DNA from: Tetraselmis striata
Taxonomy: Eukaryota > Chlorophyta > Chlorodendrophyceae > Chlorodendrales > Chlorodendraceae
Direction: 5' to 3'
Assembly (NCBI GenBank): GCA_006384855.1
Contig: VCJN01000065.1
Span: forward strand, 1-64,000
DNA: 64,000 nucleotides
In this document: piece after piece, positions 20,059 to 31,213 of the stretch
Layout of the letters: every line of letters begins with the position of its first letter
Position numbering within the stretch: position 1 is the stretch's first letter
Made by a program: the position numbers and the translations under genes
The notes under the pieces: model-generated
Seen by the model: only the letters and a program-made list of their open reading frames with translations
What the model was told of the DNA's origin: nothing
Databases searched by the model: none

Positions 20059-23000
20059 TCATGACAGCTCAACCAGACGCGTGTGGAACAGGAAGTTGCC
20101 GCGCTTGCTCTTTATTACCTGGGGTGCTCCCTGACGTGTGTAGTCATAGTACGGATCGTGCGCGTCGTCGTCTGGAGGCAGGTACCGGGAGATGTCGTCC
20201 TCCTCCACCACGGGCGGTGGCGGGGGCTCGACATAGACGCCGACCGAGGGACCGGCATAGGTGCTGACGCCCGGAAGCGTGGCGATGTTGTACTGCGCAT
20301 CGGTGTCCGGATAAGCACCTGATGCCATGGGAAAATGCGGGGCACACTGAGTGCCAACATGATAGGGAGAGTGTGATACAACCAAAGACCGTTGGAATGG
20401 GTTGTTGACATGATATTAACCTCCACAACAGGGCAAGCGCAGGAGATGGTATTGCAACAGGGAAACCACACAGCGCACCAGTGGCGGCCAGAGACATCTG
20501 CAGGATGCGCGCCTGCTTGCGATCTTCCGGCAGCCGCGCCACCTCGTCTTGCACGGCGCGCACGAAAAGCTCTTCCCTGCGAAGTGCCGATCGCAGAGCA
20601 CTCACAACGGCAGCCGCTAGGTGGGACAAGGCTGCGCGGCGGGAGGAGTCCCGCACCCAGCACATCCGTTCAATACTATAAGTGGATGAGATGGCTCCGC
20701 CTATTTGCCCTACTCTTAAGAGCGATATTGATTAAGGACGGCTGTAAGAAACACTACACTTTCTTATTCTACAAAAAAGAGTCTTGAAAGTGCCTAAATG
20801 ACAAGCCCTCTGTCCCCTAACCAAGGCTCCAGGTGACACATGGCGAGTCAGAGAGGGGGGGGGGGGGGGGGGGGGGGGGGCAAGGCGCACCTGCTCCGCT
20901 TGACTTGTCGCACCACGCCGGGGTTGGGGTCGTCATTGGCCCATTTAATCTCTAGCACCTGTACAACGATCCATTGAGAGTGAAGAGGCCGGCATACACC
21001 AATCATGCATTGCACGCATGCCATGTAGGGTGGCTCCACGGTTGTTAAGTTCAGGAAGCCCTGCATCACTGTTATTCTGGAATTACGCCTTGACATATAC
21101 AAGCAGAGGGGGGAAGTTGGGGGGGGGGGGGGGGGGGGGGGGGCACCTCGCCCTCGCTCGAGCCGTTAAAGCCTTGCGCCTGCATCGCCTCTTTCGCAAA
21201 CTCCGCATTGCAACGCCACTCGTAACTCACAAACACCAGCGCCTTGGCGGGGACGACGTGCACCTTGCTGCCAATGCATAAACACATGCCGGGACGCTCA
21301 GTCGCGGTGTTGGACTATGATCCCAAATGCCGCACAGCTCTCCAATCTCAGCAAGCATCTCACCAGCAACCATTGCGCGGCCTGCATAACACGCTCAGCT
21401 TCCAACTCTGAGTTTTGATGCCGGTAGACCACTACCTACAACTCCTTGTTACCCTCCCCCTCCCTCCCTCTCCCTCTTCCGCTCTCACAGACACACATGC
21501 ACACATTTCCAAGTTGCAACCACCGTCGATGGTACTCGGCACGTACGATTGCATTTCCTACAAGCTTTATCCTAGCCAAATCGAAACATATTATACAAAT
21601 GAGAGCTTATCATCCTAACTTTTACAGCTATGTCACTATTTTGTCGTGGTTTGATATCAATGTAGATAAGCTAATTCCTATGGCAATGCGGTGACACCGA
21701 TTGATGATACCCCATGCTATCGCTGAAGAAAACCTGCGAGAGAGTAAAAGGCATTGGATAGATGGAAGCAGAGGTGTGACGCATGCAGGCGGCCAAAGCA
21801 ACACATGTGCAAGGTCCCCCAACGTTGGAAGAGCACTGCCCGCATGGAACATGTAAGCACGTCCAGACCCTCAGGCTGGCAATGCTCAGTTGGTTGTGTG
21901 CGCAAGCAGATACGGCCAGGCGCGCACCGTAGGCGGCCCCACTCCCCAAAATTCTCGCTGGCCAGCCGCTGCACCTCCGCAGCGCTCAGCTTCCCGGCGC
22001 CCCCATAGTGGACAAACAACGTGCGGCAGTCGCGCATCGCGGATCCCACGCCCTGAGGTGAGGGCCGCCATGAGCACAAACCTATCACTGTGAGCGCAGC
22101 CGCATGCCGGGGCCCCCTTGTGTGGATGCATGCATTAGCCGGAGCACAAAGATGCGGTCGCGATAGTGGCGCGTTTGCGCTCATAGTGGCGCTCACCCCG
22201 CGGTCATCCTTGTCATCGCGACCGCGGTCACGCCCGAAGCAATCGCGCGAGTGATCTTTCTCCAATGTCACAGCATCCTGGAGCGGGGAAACCGGGACCG
22301 CTTGACTATATCACACCACACCACCCGCCGCAAGGGACGCAATAGAGGATATGTGCTGACCTGCTCCGTGGGCGCGCGGTGGAGGAAGGTGCAGTTTTGC
22401 CCTGCAGTGCAGCACCCCTGCGCAAAGTAGACGCACAACTGCTGGATGCCCGCCCAGTCGGCGCGGGTGCGGCCTGCGTCGCGGGAGATGACGCAGCGCG
22501 TGGGTGCGCGCACTCCGCGCGGCCTCCTCTCACGCTTTTTATTGTGGTACCTATTGCGGCGGTAGCCAAAGGCGTGAAGGAGAGGTCACACAAGGCTCAA
22601 GAGGGGGGGGGGGGGGGGGGGGGGGGTCTTCATGTGCCGAAGCGTTAATACGAACAAGCGGATAAGAATATACACTGCCTGCCAGATGTCAAACGCAGAA
22701 GAACCATAGCGAATGTTCTGACATGTTGCAATTGTTCGAGCAAGCCCAATTTCAAGCTTATGATAAATAAGGGCTTTCGTATGTGCATGTGTCCAGCACA
22801 TGTAGGCATGCATGAGTGCATGACAATCAGATACTCAATGAGGGGTGCGAGTCGCACCATATATTGTGCCCTCCACCGCCGCCGCCGTCGTAGTCATGCG
22901 CCGGGCGGGCAGGCTGCGCATGGGGGGGCACGGGGAATTCTCAGCAGGCAGCGAGCCGCCCGTCAGCGCGAGCCCCCTACAAGTCAATATGTCGTGACGT

Positions 23001-23234
23001 TATCCCCCCCCCCCCCCCCCCCCCCATTTCCCCACCCCCTGTCAGGTTCTCAAGTGGCATTTCGTTGAAAAGCTCGAGGCAAACCAGGGCAGGGGAAGGG
23101 AGGGAATGGGGGAAGGGGGAGAGAAAGAAAGGGGGGGGAGGCGGGGGGCACGCCTGCTTGCGCGCTGGGCGGTTGAATATAGCGGCGGCCGTCGCCGCGT
23201 CTGCGCCCAGCTGGTCCTCCACCCGGCGGGACAT
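20059..23234 (-). CDS. CWC2: Pre-mRNA-splicing factor CWC2/RBM22-type
   Basis: Nine exons on the minus strand: 23234-23154, 22913-22858, 22550-22361, 22277-22197, 22052-21928, 21267-21147, 20958-20891, 20576-20479, 20318-20059 (359 residues; TGA at 20061-20059). Intron 1 keeps frame only with a GC donor (CAG|GCGTGC). Domain order: N-terminal RPARKQ and a HNIWYHN segment (the family's NIWY block), the torus region with PTRCVISRDAG, a CCCH finger (C85, C93, C99, H103 in CVYFAQGCCTAGQNC-TFLH), then DCFGRDRGRDDKDDRGG (family DCFGR..R.D..DDMGGVGS), an RRM from about 145 to 225 (RTLFVHYGG, ALVFVSYEWR), and VLEIKWANDDPNP. Length matches yeast Cwc2 (about 340). The protein joins the NineTeen-associated complex and contacts U6 snRNA in the active spliceosome. 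The C-terminal tail is Pro- and Asp-rich. Introns 2, 6 and 7 carry sense-strand poly-C tracts. Confidence 0.88.
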
Positions 23235-23613
23235 GCCTGCCCTTCGCAGCAGGTGTATCGGAGCAACGGCGGGGTGGGCGTGTCTCCACGATCAGACGCT
23301 ACTTCTCAAGCGAGTGAAGCATACAAGGTGTGGGTGTCGTTTACTATTCCTGCCTGCAGGCGAGAGGATTTTTAATGAGACCACAAACGCACGAAGGCAG
23401 GTGGCGACGTGATGACGACCCGCCACCGCCTGCGGATGATCGGCGCCGACGAACGAGTATGTAGCGAAAAGTCTCCATTAAATCCTTACCCGAGTACAGT
23501 ACTAAGGGCGGAATATTACGCTATCACGTCCGTTCGCCACATCCGCGAAAGATGACCAAGGAAATATTTGGGCACTTCCCCCCGACGGCCCGACGGCCCG
23601 TGCTACCATTTAA

Positions 23614-23696
23614 AATTACTGCATAAGGGCTTTCACAAAAGCGCACTACAAACATAACTAATAGCAACTATGAAGGGTTGCAAGCAAAAGAGAGAA
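23614..23696 (+). repeat. Left inverted repeat of the RT element
   Basis: Pairs with 26291-26366. It contains the ATG at 23670, so the first ~9 codons of the RT frame come from the repeat. Confidence 0.75.
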
Positions 23697-26165
23697 TGGC
23701 TTGCCGCCCGCGGCCAGTTCGGTTTTGGCGTTAAGGGTGGCGTGGAACTAGTTCAATTCCTTGTGCGATCTCTCCTAGACTCGGACCCATCCCTCGTCTT
23801 GGTGCAGCTTGACGCCGAAAACGCGTTCAATTCCTTCTACCGCTCCGAAATGTTCCGCACACTGCTCGAGGACCCTGTTTGGCAGCCTCTATTGCGTTCG
23901 GCGATCATGCTTTATGGTCAAGAGTCCAATCTGTACGTTTTCGACGGCTCCCAACCCGGTCCCTCTCTCCGGATTCCAAGCCGTCGAGGGGCCCGCCAGG
24001 GTTGCGTCCTCGGCCTCATCCTGTTCGCCGCCGTCGCTGCCCGAGTGTACGCTCGCATCGGCGCGGCTGCCCCCAGTCACTCAGTGTTGGCGGCTTTCTC
24101 AGACGACGTCAACCTGGTCGGCACTGGTGATGGACTTGCGCTTGCTACGTGGGTGGCCCCGTCCGCTTTTGCCGCCGTTGGGTTAAGCGTCACCATTCGC
24201 AAACGACAGGCGTATTGTCAGCTTGGCTCTTCGTCTCCGTTCGGCGCCCTTCCATTTGGGCATTTGTTGCATGGTGTTGCAGTCTCCTCGTCCGGAATCA
24301 AGGTGCTTGGGGCCCCTGTGGGCTCGGCCACTTTCGCCCGGGAACTGCTGGACAAAACGGTCGAAAGATTTCACCAATTCGGCTCCCGCCTTGTCGGTTT
24401 GGCAGACCACTTCCACTCCCACACTGCTACTCGCCTGCTGCAAGTTTGCGGCCGTCGTTTTGGCCACCATCTCCGCTCCACGCCTCGGGGCTTGGGTCGA
24501 TCCGAGGGGTATGGCGACACTATTACGTCTTTCCTCGAAGATGCAGACGCCGCCGCATTTTCAACGCTTGCCGGCATATGGGGTGTTAGCCCCGACCTCT
24601 TGGATACGCCCTCCATGCGCACGCAGCTGTCCCTCCCGGTCCAATTTGGGGGCCTCGGCATCGGCGATAATGTGGTTACAGCAGATGCCTCCCACGTCGG
24701 CGCTGCCGCCCTCGTGGTTGGCCAAGCTGTGACTTTCCTCCGTGCTCAACACGCCACCCTGAGCGACGCCGGGGCGTTCTTTTCCGACCCGTCCGGCGAA
24801 TCCAGCCCTCATAGCCTCTACCTTGTTGGGGCGTCCTCGATCCACCAGGCTATGGCCACCCCAACGTTGGAGCTCGATGCCGGCGCCAACGCGTCGGCGC
24901 CGATGTGGGCTGCCGAGCTTCGCGCCGCTCATACCCGTGTCGTTGAGGAGTGTGGAGACGCGGTACTCGAAGATCTAGCGGGGCCGTTGGCCTCTGCCCT
25001 AAAGCTGCTCCCCTCCAAGCGCTCCCACGTTGCCCGTGCCGGCTGCTCGGCCGCCGGGGCTGAGCCGGCGTCTGCAATGCGCTCGGCGGCCGACCTCCGA
25101 GCTATCCCGCATTACTCGGACTTCCCCTTGCACTCCATGCGGAAAGTACAGGAAACCCTGAGCCACCGCATTCACACGGTCCGTTTCGCAAAGCTCGTTG
25201 CGCGTATGCCTACAAGTGGCCCTGACAGCAACCGCTTCCGAGGCCGCCTCTTACGCGCTGCGACAGCGTTCCTGGTGACTGATCCTCCAAGCGAGGGTCG
25301 CCTTGGTGAAGTCCGTGAGCGTTCCCCTGAGTACTACGATTCCATGTTCCGTGTTGCCGCTTGCCGCCCATTTGGCCTTCCGGCGGCTCCTGTCCTCTCC
25401 CTTGGCGAGCCATGCCCTTGTGCTTCTTGCTCCTTCTCGGTACAAGGTATGCTGGCCCGTTTTGAGGATGCTGGCGTGGAGTTCACTCCTTCAACTTGGG
25501 CGGTCGCATACGCTGATCACGTGGCACGTTGCTCTGGGGGCGTCTCCAATCACGCCGCACACGAGTGGGCCGCACATGGCCTTTCCGACATTTGCCACGA
25601 CGTGAAGTCCGCGCTGGGCGTGGGTGTCCAGATCCTCACGGACCCGTCGGTGCTTGTTTCTCTCCCGAAGGGCAGCGACGGCCGGCCGGCCGATGTTGGG
25701 CTTTTCGGGTATGGCGGTATCCGCGGAAACACGGTTGCTATCGATACCACCATTGCCCCCATCCTCGGCGTGTCAAGCTCGGATCCAACGACTGCTTTGA
25801 GGGCTGCAGAGCGCCACAAAATCCAGAAGTATGGCGAGGGTGTCCGAAACGCCGCCGGCATGCTTCGCTTTGTTCCATTCGCCGTTTCCGAGTTCGGCTC
25901 GCTGGCCCCGCATGCCGAGGCTTTCTTGGTGGAGCTCGCGAAAGCTAGCCACACACACACTGGCCAAAAAATCGGCCAGCTCTTGTCTGCGTGGCGCCGC
26001 CGTTTCTCCTTGCTCATCAACATGGCACATGCAGACAACGTTCTTGGCGGGGTCGCGTCCGCGCGTGCGGCACGTGATGGTACTCCTGCGCCTGCGTCGC
26101 GTCGCTCGTCGGCATGTGTTGCTATGACCCGGGTCATTGGCTGCAAGCGTCCTCGCCGCGGCTGA
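23670..26165 (+). CDS. LINE-type reverse transcriptase with CCHC and restriction-like endonuclease domain, 5' truncated
   Basis: 831 residues, uninterrupted. After a repeat-derived start comes QFGFGVKGGVELV, the RT finger region. Motif A is LVQLDAENAFN (Asp48), motif B is RRGARQGCVLG (about 105-115), and motif C is AFSDDVNLVG (143-146, FSDD in place of YADD). GIKVLGAPVGS and a thumb region with QFGGLGIGD follow. The C-terminal third has a CPCASC...HVARC finger, then HDVKSALG, RPADVGLFGYGG, VAIDTTIAPILG and AAERHKIQKYGEG, and FVPFAVSEFG. This is the CCHC plus PD-(D/E)XK arrangement of R2-like LINEs. N-terminal zinc fingers and RT blocks 0-1 are missing. The intact frame argues for recent insertion. 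Confidence 0.8.
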   Translation: MKGCKQKREWLAARGQFGFGVKGGVELVQFLVRSLLDSDPSLVLVQLDAENAFNSFYRSEMFRTLLEDPVWQPLLRSAIMLYGQESNLYVFDGSQPGPSLRIPSRRGARQGCVLGLILFAAVAARVYARIGAAAPSHSVLAAFSDDVNLVGTGDGLALATWVAPSAFAAVGLSVTIRKRQAYCQLGSSSPFGALPFGHLLHGVAVSSSGIKVLGAPVGSATFARELLDKTVERFHQFGSRLVGLADHFHSHTATRLLQVCGRRFGHHLRSTPRGLGRSEGYGDTITSFLEDADAAAFSTLAGIWGVSPDLLDTPSMRTQLSLPVQFGGLGIGDNVVTADASHVGAAALVVGQAVTFLRAQHATLSDAGAFFSDPSGESSPHSLYLVGASSIHQAMATPTLELDAGANASAPMWAAELRAAHTRVVEECGDAVLEDLAGPLASALKLLPSKRSHVARAGCSAAGAEPASAMRSAADLRAIPHYSDFPLHSMRKVQETLSHRIHTVRFAKLVARMPTSGPDSNRFRGRLLRAATAFLVTDPPSEGRLGEVRERSPEYYDSMFRVAACRPFGLPAAPVLSLGEPCPCASCSFSVQGMLARFEDAGVEFTPSTWAVAYADHVARCSGGVSNHAAHEWAAHGLSDICHDVKSALGVGVQILTDPSVLVSLPKGSDGRPADVGLFGYGGIRGNTVAIDTTIAPILGVSSSDPTTALRAAERHKIQKYGEGVRNAAGMLRFVPFAVSEFGSLAPHAEAFLVELAKASHTHTGQKIGQLLSAWRRRFSLLINMAHADNVLGGVASARAARDGTPAPASRRSSACVAMTRVIGCKRPRRG

Positions 26166-26290
26166 TAGCTTACCCCGGGGCGGGGGTCCCTTTGGTCCCT
26201 GGCAGCTAAGTGATTTCGTGGTTCCCTTGGCTCCTTCTTGGTTCTTGGCTCCATGTCCTCCTGCTCGACCTTGGTTTCATGCTCATGTCT

Positions 26291-26366
26291 CTCTTTTGCT
26301 GGCAACCTTTCACAGTTGACGTTAGTTCTGTTTGTAGTGCGCTTTTGTGAAAGCCCTTATGTAATT
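26291..26366 (-). repeat. Right inverted repeat of the RT element
   Basis: Inverted copy of 23614-23696, in the 3' untranslated part. Its inner end TCTCTCTTTTGCT also recurs inverted just outside, at 26370-26382, giving a second small palindrome. Confidence 0.75.
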
Positions 26367-26399
26367 AAAGCAAAAGAGAGAAATAAGCCTGAAACCAAG

Positions 26400-27301
26400 C
26401 AAGCTCGAAATCCCGTGCTAACATCTTGAGTCGAATAAATCTCGAAACCGACCTCGATCGCTCCAGGCACCTGGAGTTAAAAACTCCCGAGATATCTAAG
26501 GATTACATCGTACGGGTACCCGGGTAGCTAACGCGCTTGTTACTCTTTCTCCGGGGGCGCGCGGCGCGCGGTTGCGCGACGCACGTACATGTGTCAACTC
26601 CCGAATAATGTAAGCAGCAAGCAGCAGCAGCAGCGCTTGCTTGCGATGTACATGTCTCGCCATCCGCTGCTGTCGGCGCCATCCCAGCGAACTTTCACAG
26701 CCCGACCGCTGAAGCAAGGCTAGTGTCTGTATTTTGTGGAAGAGGCACTGGTATCACACGCAAGCACGCTCACCGACACGCACCGCGACGCGGTTGGAGA
26801 TAACTGGGAGGTATGCGGAGGGAGCGCCGGCGGAAGGCCGCCCGCGGCAGATTGGTCCACGTCAGGGCGGTCGCCTGGGCTTGGGGAGGATGCTGGCACA
26901 GTTTTGCTAGTCGCTGCTTGCGATGAGAAATCAGCGGCTCGGTAGGGCAGGCAGTTTAATGACATCCTCGCTGATGCCGAAGCACTCGTGTCTTCGGCGT
27001 TTGCAAGTTATTTTGTGGAGAGTATACAAGAGGGAACACCGCCGGTAGCATAGTTTGTTGGCAGCTCGCTCGCGGTACCTGTAGCGGGCTCCAGAGAGGC
27101 TGTGGTAGAAGACTCCCAGCTCGAGAAGTCAGGCAGTGCAATGGTATTCTCGCTGCTGCGCGAGCACCGGCACCATAGGCCTTTGCGAGTTATCTGGCGG
27201 AGTCTACAGAGAGAGGAGACTCTGATGCTTGTTGGCCGCTCGCCCCATGAGTGCACCTTAGAAAGGTTGCCTCAGCACCCAGAAGGTTGTGGTTGAGGCT
27301 G
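26400..27301. other. No gene recognised; possible promoter/5' UTR of the next gene
   Basis: Between the RT element and the 13-exon gene. It contains no known domain. An upstream exon of the following gene may lie here, since its start codon is only a best guess. Confidence 0.35.
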
Positions 27302-29335
27302 ATGGGCACTGCTGCGAACCTCAGGCAAGACGAGTTGGATCTTCAGCCGCATTGGAGGGGAGAGAGCTCCGCCAAGGAGCGGCGCGCGACTCTGCGCGGA
27401 GAGGAGATGGGGAGGGATGCAGATGGCAAGGAGGCGGGGCCCACATCCGTGGCGAGGCCAGTGTCGAGCCAGCTGAACAAGCTGCTTAATCTCGCACACA
27501 AAACACACGACAGACGCAAGGCGGAGGGGAAGGTGGGAATCAACCCCCCCCCCCCCCCCCCCCCCTCCCCCCCGGATGCATGTCCACTGGCACCCTACTC
27601 CACCCCACCGTCTCCATGTGCCATGCTATGCCTTCGGCCCGCGCATATCTCTCGCCATGTGCCCCCCTCCAGCTCCACTATCCGCTCACCAAGGAGTACG
27701 AGTCCTTCGACCAGGAGCAGCAGATGCGGACAGCCACAGGGTGGCAGCGCAACGATGCCGTCACAGCCATGTTTGGCTCCAAGATCAGGTGAGGCGAGCT
27801 GACACCTGCTCCAACTCTAATAGCACTACCTAGCATGTAGAGGTGAGCTGCACGCGCTTGGGACCATCCGGCTGTACAATACCTCGCTGTCTGATGAGCG
27901 CCTGCCACCACAGGAACCCGTCCACCCTTGGCGCGAGCAGCACCGCCTTCATCACCAGCCTTACCGGGCCCATGCCTGGATCCTACAACCTGATTGAGGT
28001 CACATGCCAGCACGACGCCAACGTGCAGAAGAGCGACCTGAAAGGCACCGTCGGCTCGCCCACCCGCCCAGGCATCCAGCCAACGGTGTGTCCATTAAGC
28101 CTTGCCCGCACCGACTGCTCTGCTAGCAGCGTGCTGCATGTTGCTCACAGTGTTCAGTTACCATGCAGGTTGGCCCTGTCACTACGCTCTTCCGATGGTA
28201 CGCACGGCGTAGCATCGCGCTGGGCTGCCAGCAGCCAGAGAACATGCCACCCAAGCTGATAGAGGACCCGAAGGTATGCATGCTGCAAATCAGCCGTATG
28301 CCAATGTTGAGGGACTACAGAGGGTCTGGGCTGAGCGGGACATGTCCCCACGCCGCCCACCCACGCCGCCTCCCTCCAGCTCTCGCCCTCCATGCGCCAA
28401 GGCGGCAACTGGGACAACGACCCGGTGATGAACTGCAAAGAGATCACCGCCATGCTGGAGGACTACGGCCTCGTGCCTGGCGAGCTGCGCCGCGGCGATG
28501 TGCAGCGCGCATTTGCCATGGTGGCTGGCTGCCCCAAGAAAGGTGCGGCATCGGGGCCAAATCAGCTGTCACGCGCAGCACTTCCGCTCTGTCAGAGTCA
28601 GCCGAAGCCCGCCAGCCCACCTTAGGCACAAGGTGAGCATGCGATTGGTCCTCTCAGCGCTCAATTGCCCCCCTTAACGCGTCCACCGCGCACAGGCCAT
28701 GTGGTGCCCAACCCGCACCCGGAGGAGCTGCGCTACCCCGAGTTCTGCCAGCTACTGGTGCGATTGGGGCTACTGCTCAACAGCAAGCCGGAGACGTCGC
28801 AGTGGTATCCCCAGGACGAGGACCGGGTGAGAATGCATTCGCCTCCCGCTCCTATAAGAAGGCAATGTCGTGTCAGCTCGATCACAGTATGCATGTCCCT
28901 TGTCGGTACAGCAGAATACTATGCCAAATCGAATACCCAAGACAGATGTCCGTGATCACATATACTCACAGCACTGGCGCGTGTTGTAGTGGGTATAGCG
29001 GTTGGTTTGCTCGCAGCAATAGACTTACATAGCGGCAGACACAGCAAGATGGAAATCTGCGGCAAGGAATCGCGTACCTTATACAGGCTGTCATATAGTC
29101 CGTTGATTGCTGCTTGCGAGGCAAGGTCAAGCTCCGCAAACGAGCATGGGCAGCCATCTGATTTTGGGACGGGGCCCCGCGGGTGTGTGTGTGTGTGTGG
29201 GGGGGGGGGGGGGGTCCATAGCGGCGCACCGGCAGTCCACTAAGCCATGTGTGCAGACTGCTAAGCATGCACCGTTTCGCTGCACGCACATGCGTGTCTA
29301 TGTGCCCACTGCTGACCTTGTTGGCGGCCGTACTG

Positions 29336-29368
<33 letters not shown>

Positions 29369-29642
29369 TTTCTGCCTTTACGGCATGCGCACAGCTCAAG
29401 GCCTTCACTGACCGCCTGCTCATCACTTCGCCAAATACGCGTCAGCTGCAGATTAAGTTGGCAGCATTCCGCCGCACCGCACGCGATCGGGTGGGCCCCC
29501 GCATATGCCTGGCTTGGAGAAACTTTGAGCCTCTTTATAACCCCTGTTTAGCGTGCCTACAAAACAATCTACACCCTTGCGGGAAAATGACTCACAAATG
29601 TGTTAAATAGACCCTTTTATGATTCATACACATCTACATACA

Positions 29643-29675
<33 letters not shown>

Positions 29676-31169
29676 GCTAACTAGCCATGCGCCGGTATGT
29701 ACATCCCATACATTGACCCCAATAAGATCGCAGCCACACCGCCCCCCATCTCTCCGCTGGCCCTCCGTCTCATGCACGCTGCCCTGGGTGTGCACGCAGA
29801 GCGTGATGCGGCGCGAGCGTAAGATAGACTACGTGGCAACGCCGTCCGCCTTCGACACCGCCGCATCGCTTCCGCCCTCCTTCAAGACGTTCCTCCCTGG
29901 CAGCAATCACGGCGCAAAGCACGTCAACTGGAACCTCACCAAGGCCGAGCCGGTGCAGCCTCCCGGAGCAACAAGACCCGTTCTATCACTCGTTTTGACA
30001 TCCTGGCGGGCCAATGCTGTAGTGTACTCCTGGCCGCGTTATCGTAACCCCCCCCCCCCCCCCCCCCCGCCCCCGCTGCCTGCGCATCAGGTGCCCAAGC
30101 CGCTTCTGCAGCAACTGTTAGCGGGAGACGCCGCGGCGCTCAGCAAGATGCAGCCCAAGTGGACGGTGCGCTCCCTCCAGTATCTGTGCAGACAAGTCAC
30201 AGCTGCTGCATCTCACCATTGCCGCCTTCCCCCCCCCCCCCCCCCCCCCTTCTGCTGTTTTAACTGCTAACTGTCTCTCGCCCCGGCGTGTAGGCTTTTG
30301 ACGGTACCAAGCTGGACATGGGCATTGTCAGCCTGGGAGACATTCGCAAGTACCGCGTTGTGTTGCGCAACCGAAGTATGCCCCCCCCCCCCCCCCCCCC
30401 CCCCACCTTTTCTCCGTTTCTCCCCATCGCCACCTCCCATTATCCCTGCAGCGACTAACCCCTCCCCGTTGCACGTGTCTGCAACAGCCAAGCGCCAGGT
30501 GCGCTTTGAGACCAACGTGGTGGGCGGCTCTTGGATCGACACCTTTCACAGCGAGGGGTGAGTGTTCTATTCCATCCAGCCAGTCCATCTAGATGGGGCC
30601 GTAGATGGTAGATAGTCATGCTGGTCACTGGCATTTGCTTGGTCCCTGGCTACCAAGCCTGTGATGATGGCTGCCCTGGGCTAGGGTCTCAGCTGCAGCG
30701 TAGCGAAGGCCTTGTTAAGAGTACCCTACACTCAGCGCACCTATGTTGACACAAACAATGTTGCTGGAAGCAGGCCACTGGCGTCGTGCCTGCCGCGCGT
30801 GCTGGAGATCACCGCGCGCTTTGATCAGGTGGGCGAGCTGCGGGGTTCCATTGAAGTCCGCGCCAGCGAGATCCACATCTACGATGCACCCATAGGTGCG
30901 TCATCGTCTCCTTGCCCACCCCCACCCCAGATTTTCCCATTTCTTGCAGCGGCACATTCATGCGGGGTATGTCAGTACCTGGTCATGGATAAGATACTAG
31001 CGGGATGGAAGCATGGTCGGATGAGAATGTCTGGACAGAGAACGTCGCATCACCTTGCATTCACATGTTCATTCACTCGATTCTGGACTGACACGCTGTA
31101 CTGCTGGTGCAAACCGCCCACTCAGAGGAAGTGATCATCCCCATATACGCCCGTGTGATGGACATCTAA
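27302..31169 (+). CDS. Unknown protein with C-terminal Ig/ASH-like region, possibly ciliary
   Basis: Thirteen exons with GT-AG introns that all keep frame: 27302-27532, 27673-27788, 27914-28085, 28169-28273, 28380-28542, 28696-28826, 29395-29490, 29800-29952, 30091-30195, 30294-30375, 30488-30557, 30774-30895, 31126-31169 (529 residues). The ATG at 27302 is the first good start; earlier exons are possible. Residues about 209-305 hold an EF-hand-like helical pair (AMLEDYGLVPG and LRYPEFCQLLVRLGLLL) without clear calcium loops. Residues about 425-529 read as beta strands (LDMGIVSLGDIRKYRVVLRN, VRFETNVVGGSW, GSIEVRASE, IIPIYARVMDI), the pattern of MSP/ASH-type Ig domains found in many ciliary and centrosomal proteins. 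I infer a cilium or flagellum role; the family is not identified. Five introns have long poly-C tracts. Confidence 0.6.
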
Positions 31170-31208
31170 TGCCAGCCTACTTTACTCGGTTTAGCCTCTG
31201 CAGCATTA

Positions 31209-31213
31209 TGTAA
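31209..31213 (+). terminator. TGTAA polyadenylation signal of the 13-exon gene
   Basis: TGTAA 40 nt after the TAA at 31167-31169, the expected place for the chlorophyte signal. Confidence 0.45.

Larger units (their letters stand above)
23614..26366 (+). mobile_element. RT/endonuclease retroelement bounded by ~80-bp inverted repeats
   Basis: The reading frame 23670-26165 is enclosed by 23614-23696 and its inverted copy 26291-26366. Reverse-complementing the right arm gives ATAAGGGCTTTCACAAAA... identical for about 30 nt, then around 85-90% identical up to AGCAAAAGAGAGA. The element is 5' truncated: its RT starts at the middle of the domain. No clear target-site duplication is seen outside the arms. 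Confidence 0.6.

Noticed and set aside
22977-23234. Proline-rich continuation of the CWC2 first exon past RPARKQ
   Set aside because: The Pro run comes from reading through the C-rich start of intron 1; the family's next block (NIWY) lies in the following exons.
29636-29675. Meaningful (ACAT)n element
   Set aside because: A plain microsatellite within intron 7 of the 13-exon gene, as is the (TG)n at 50205-50245 in glucosidase II intron 14.
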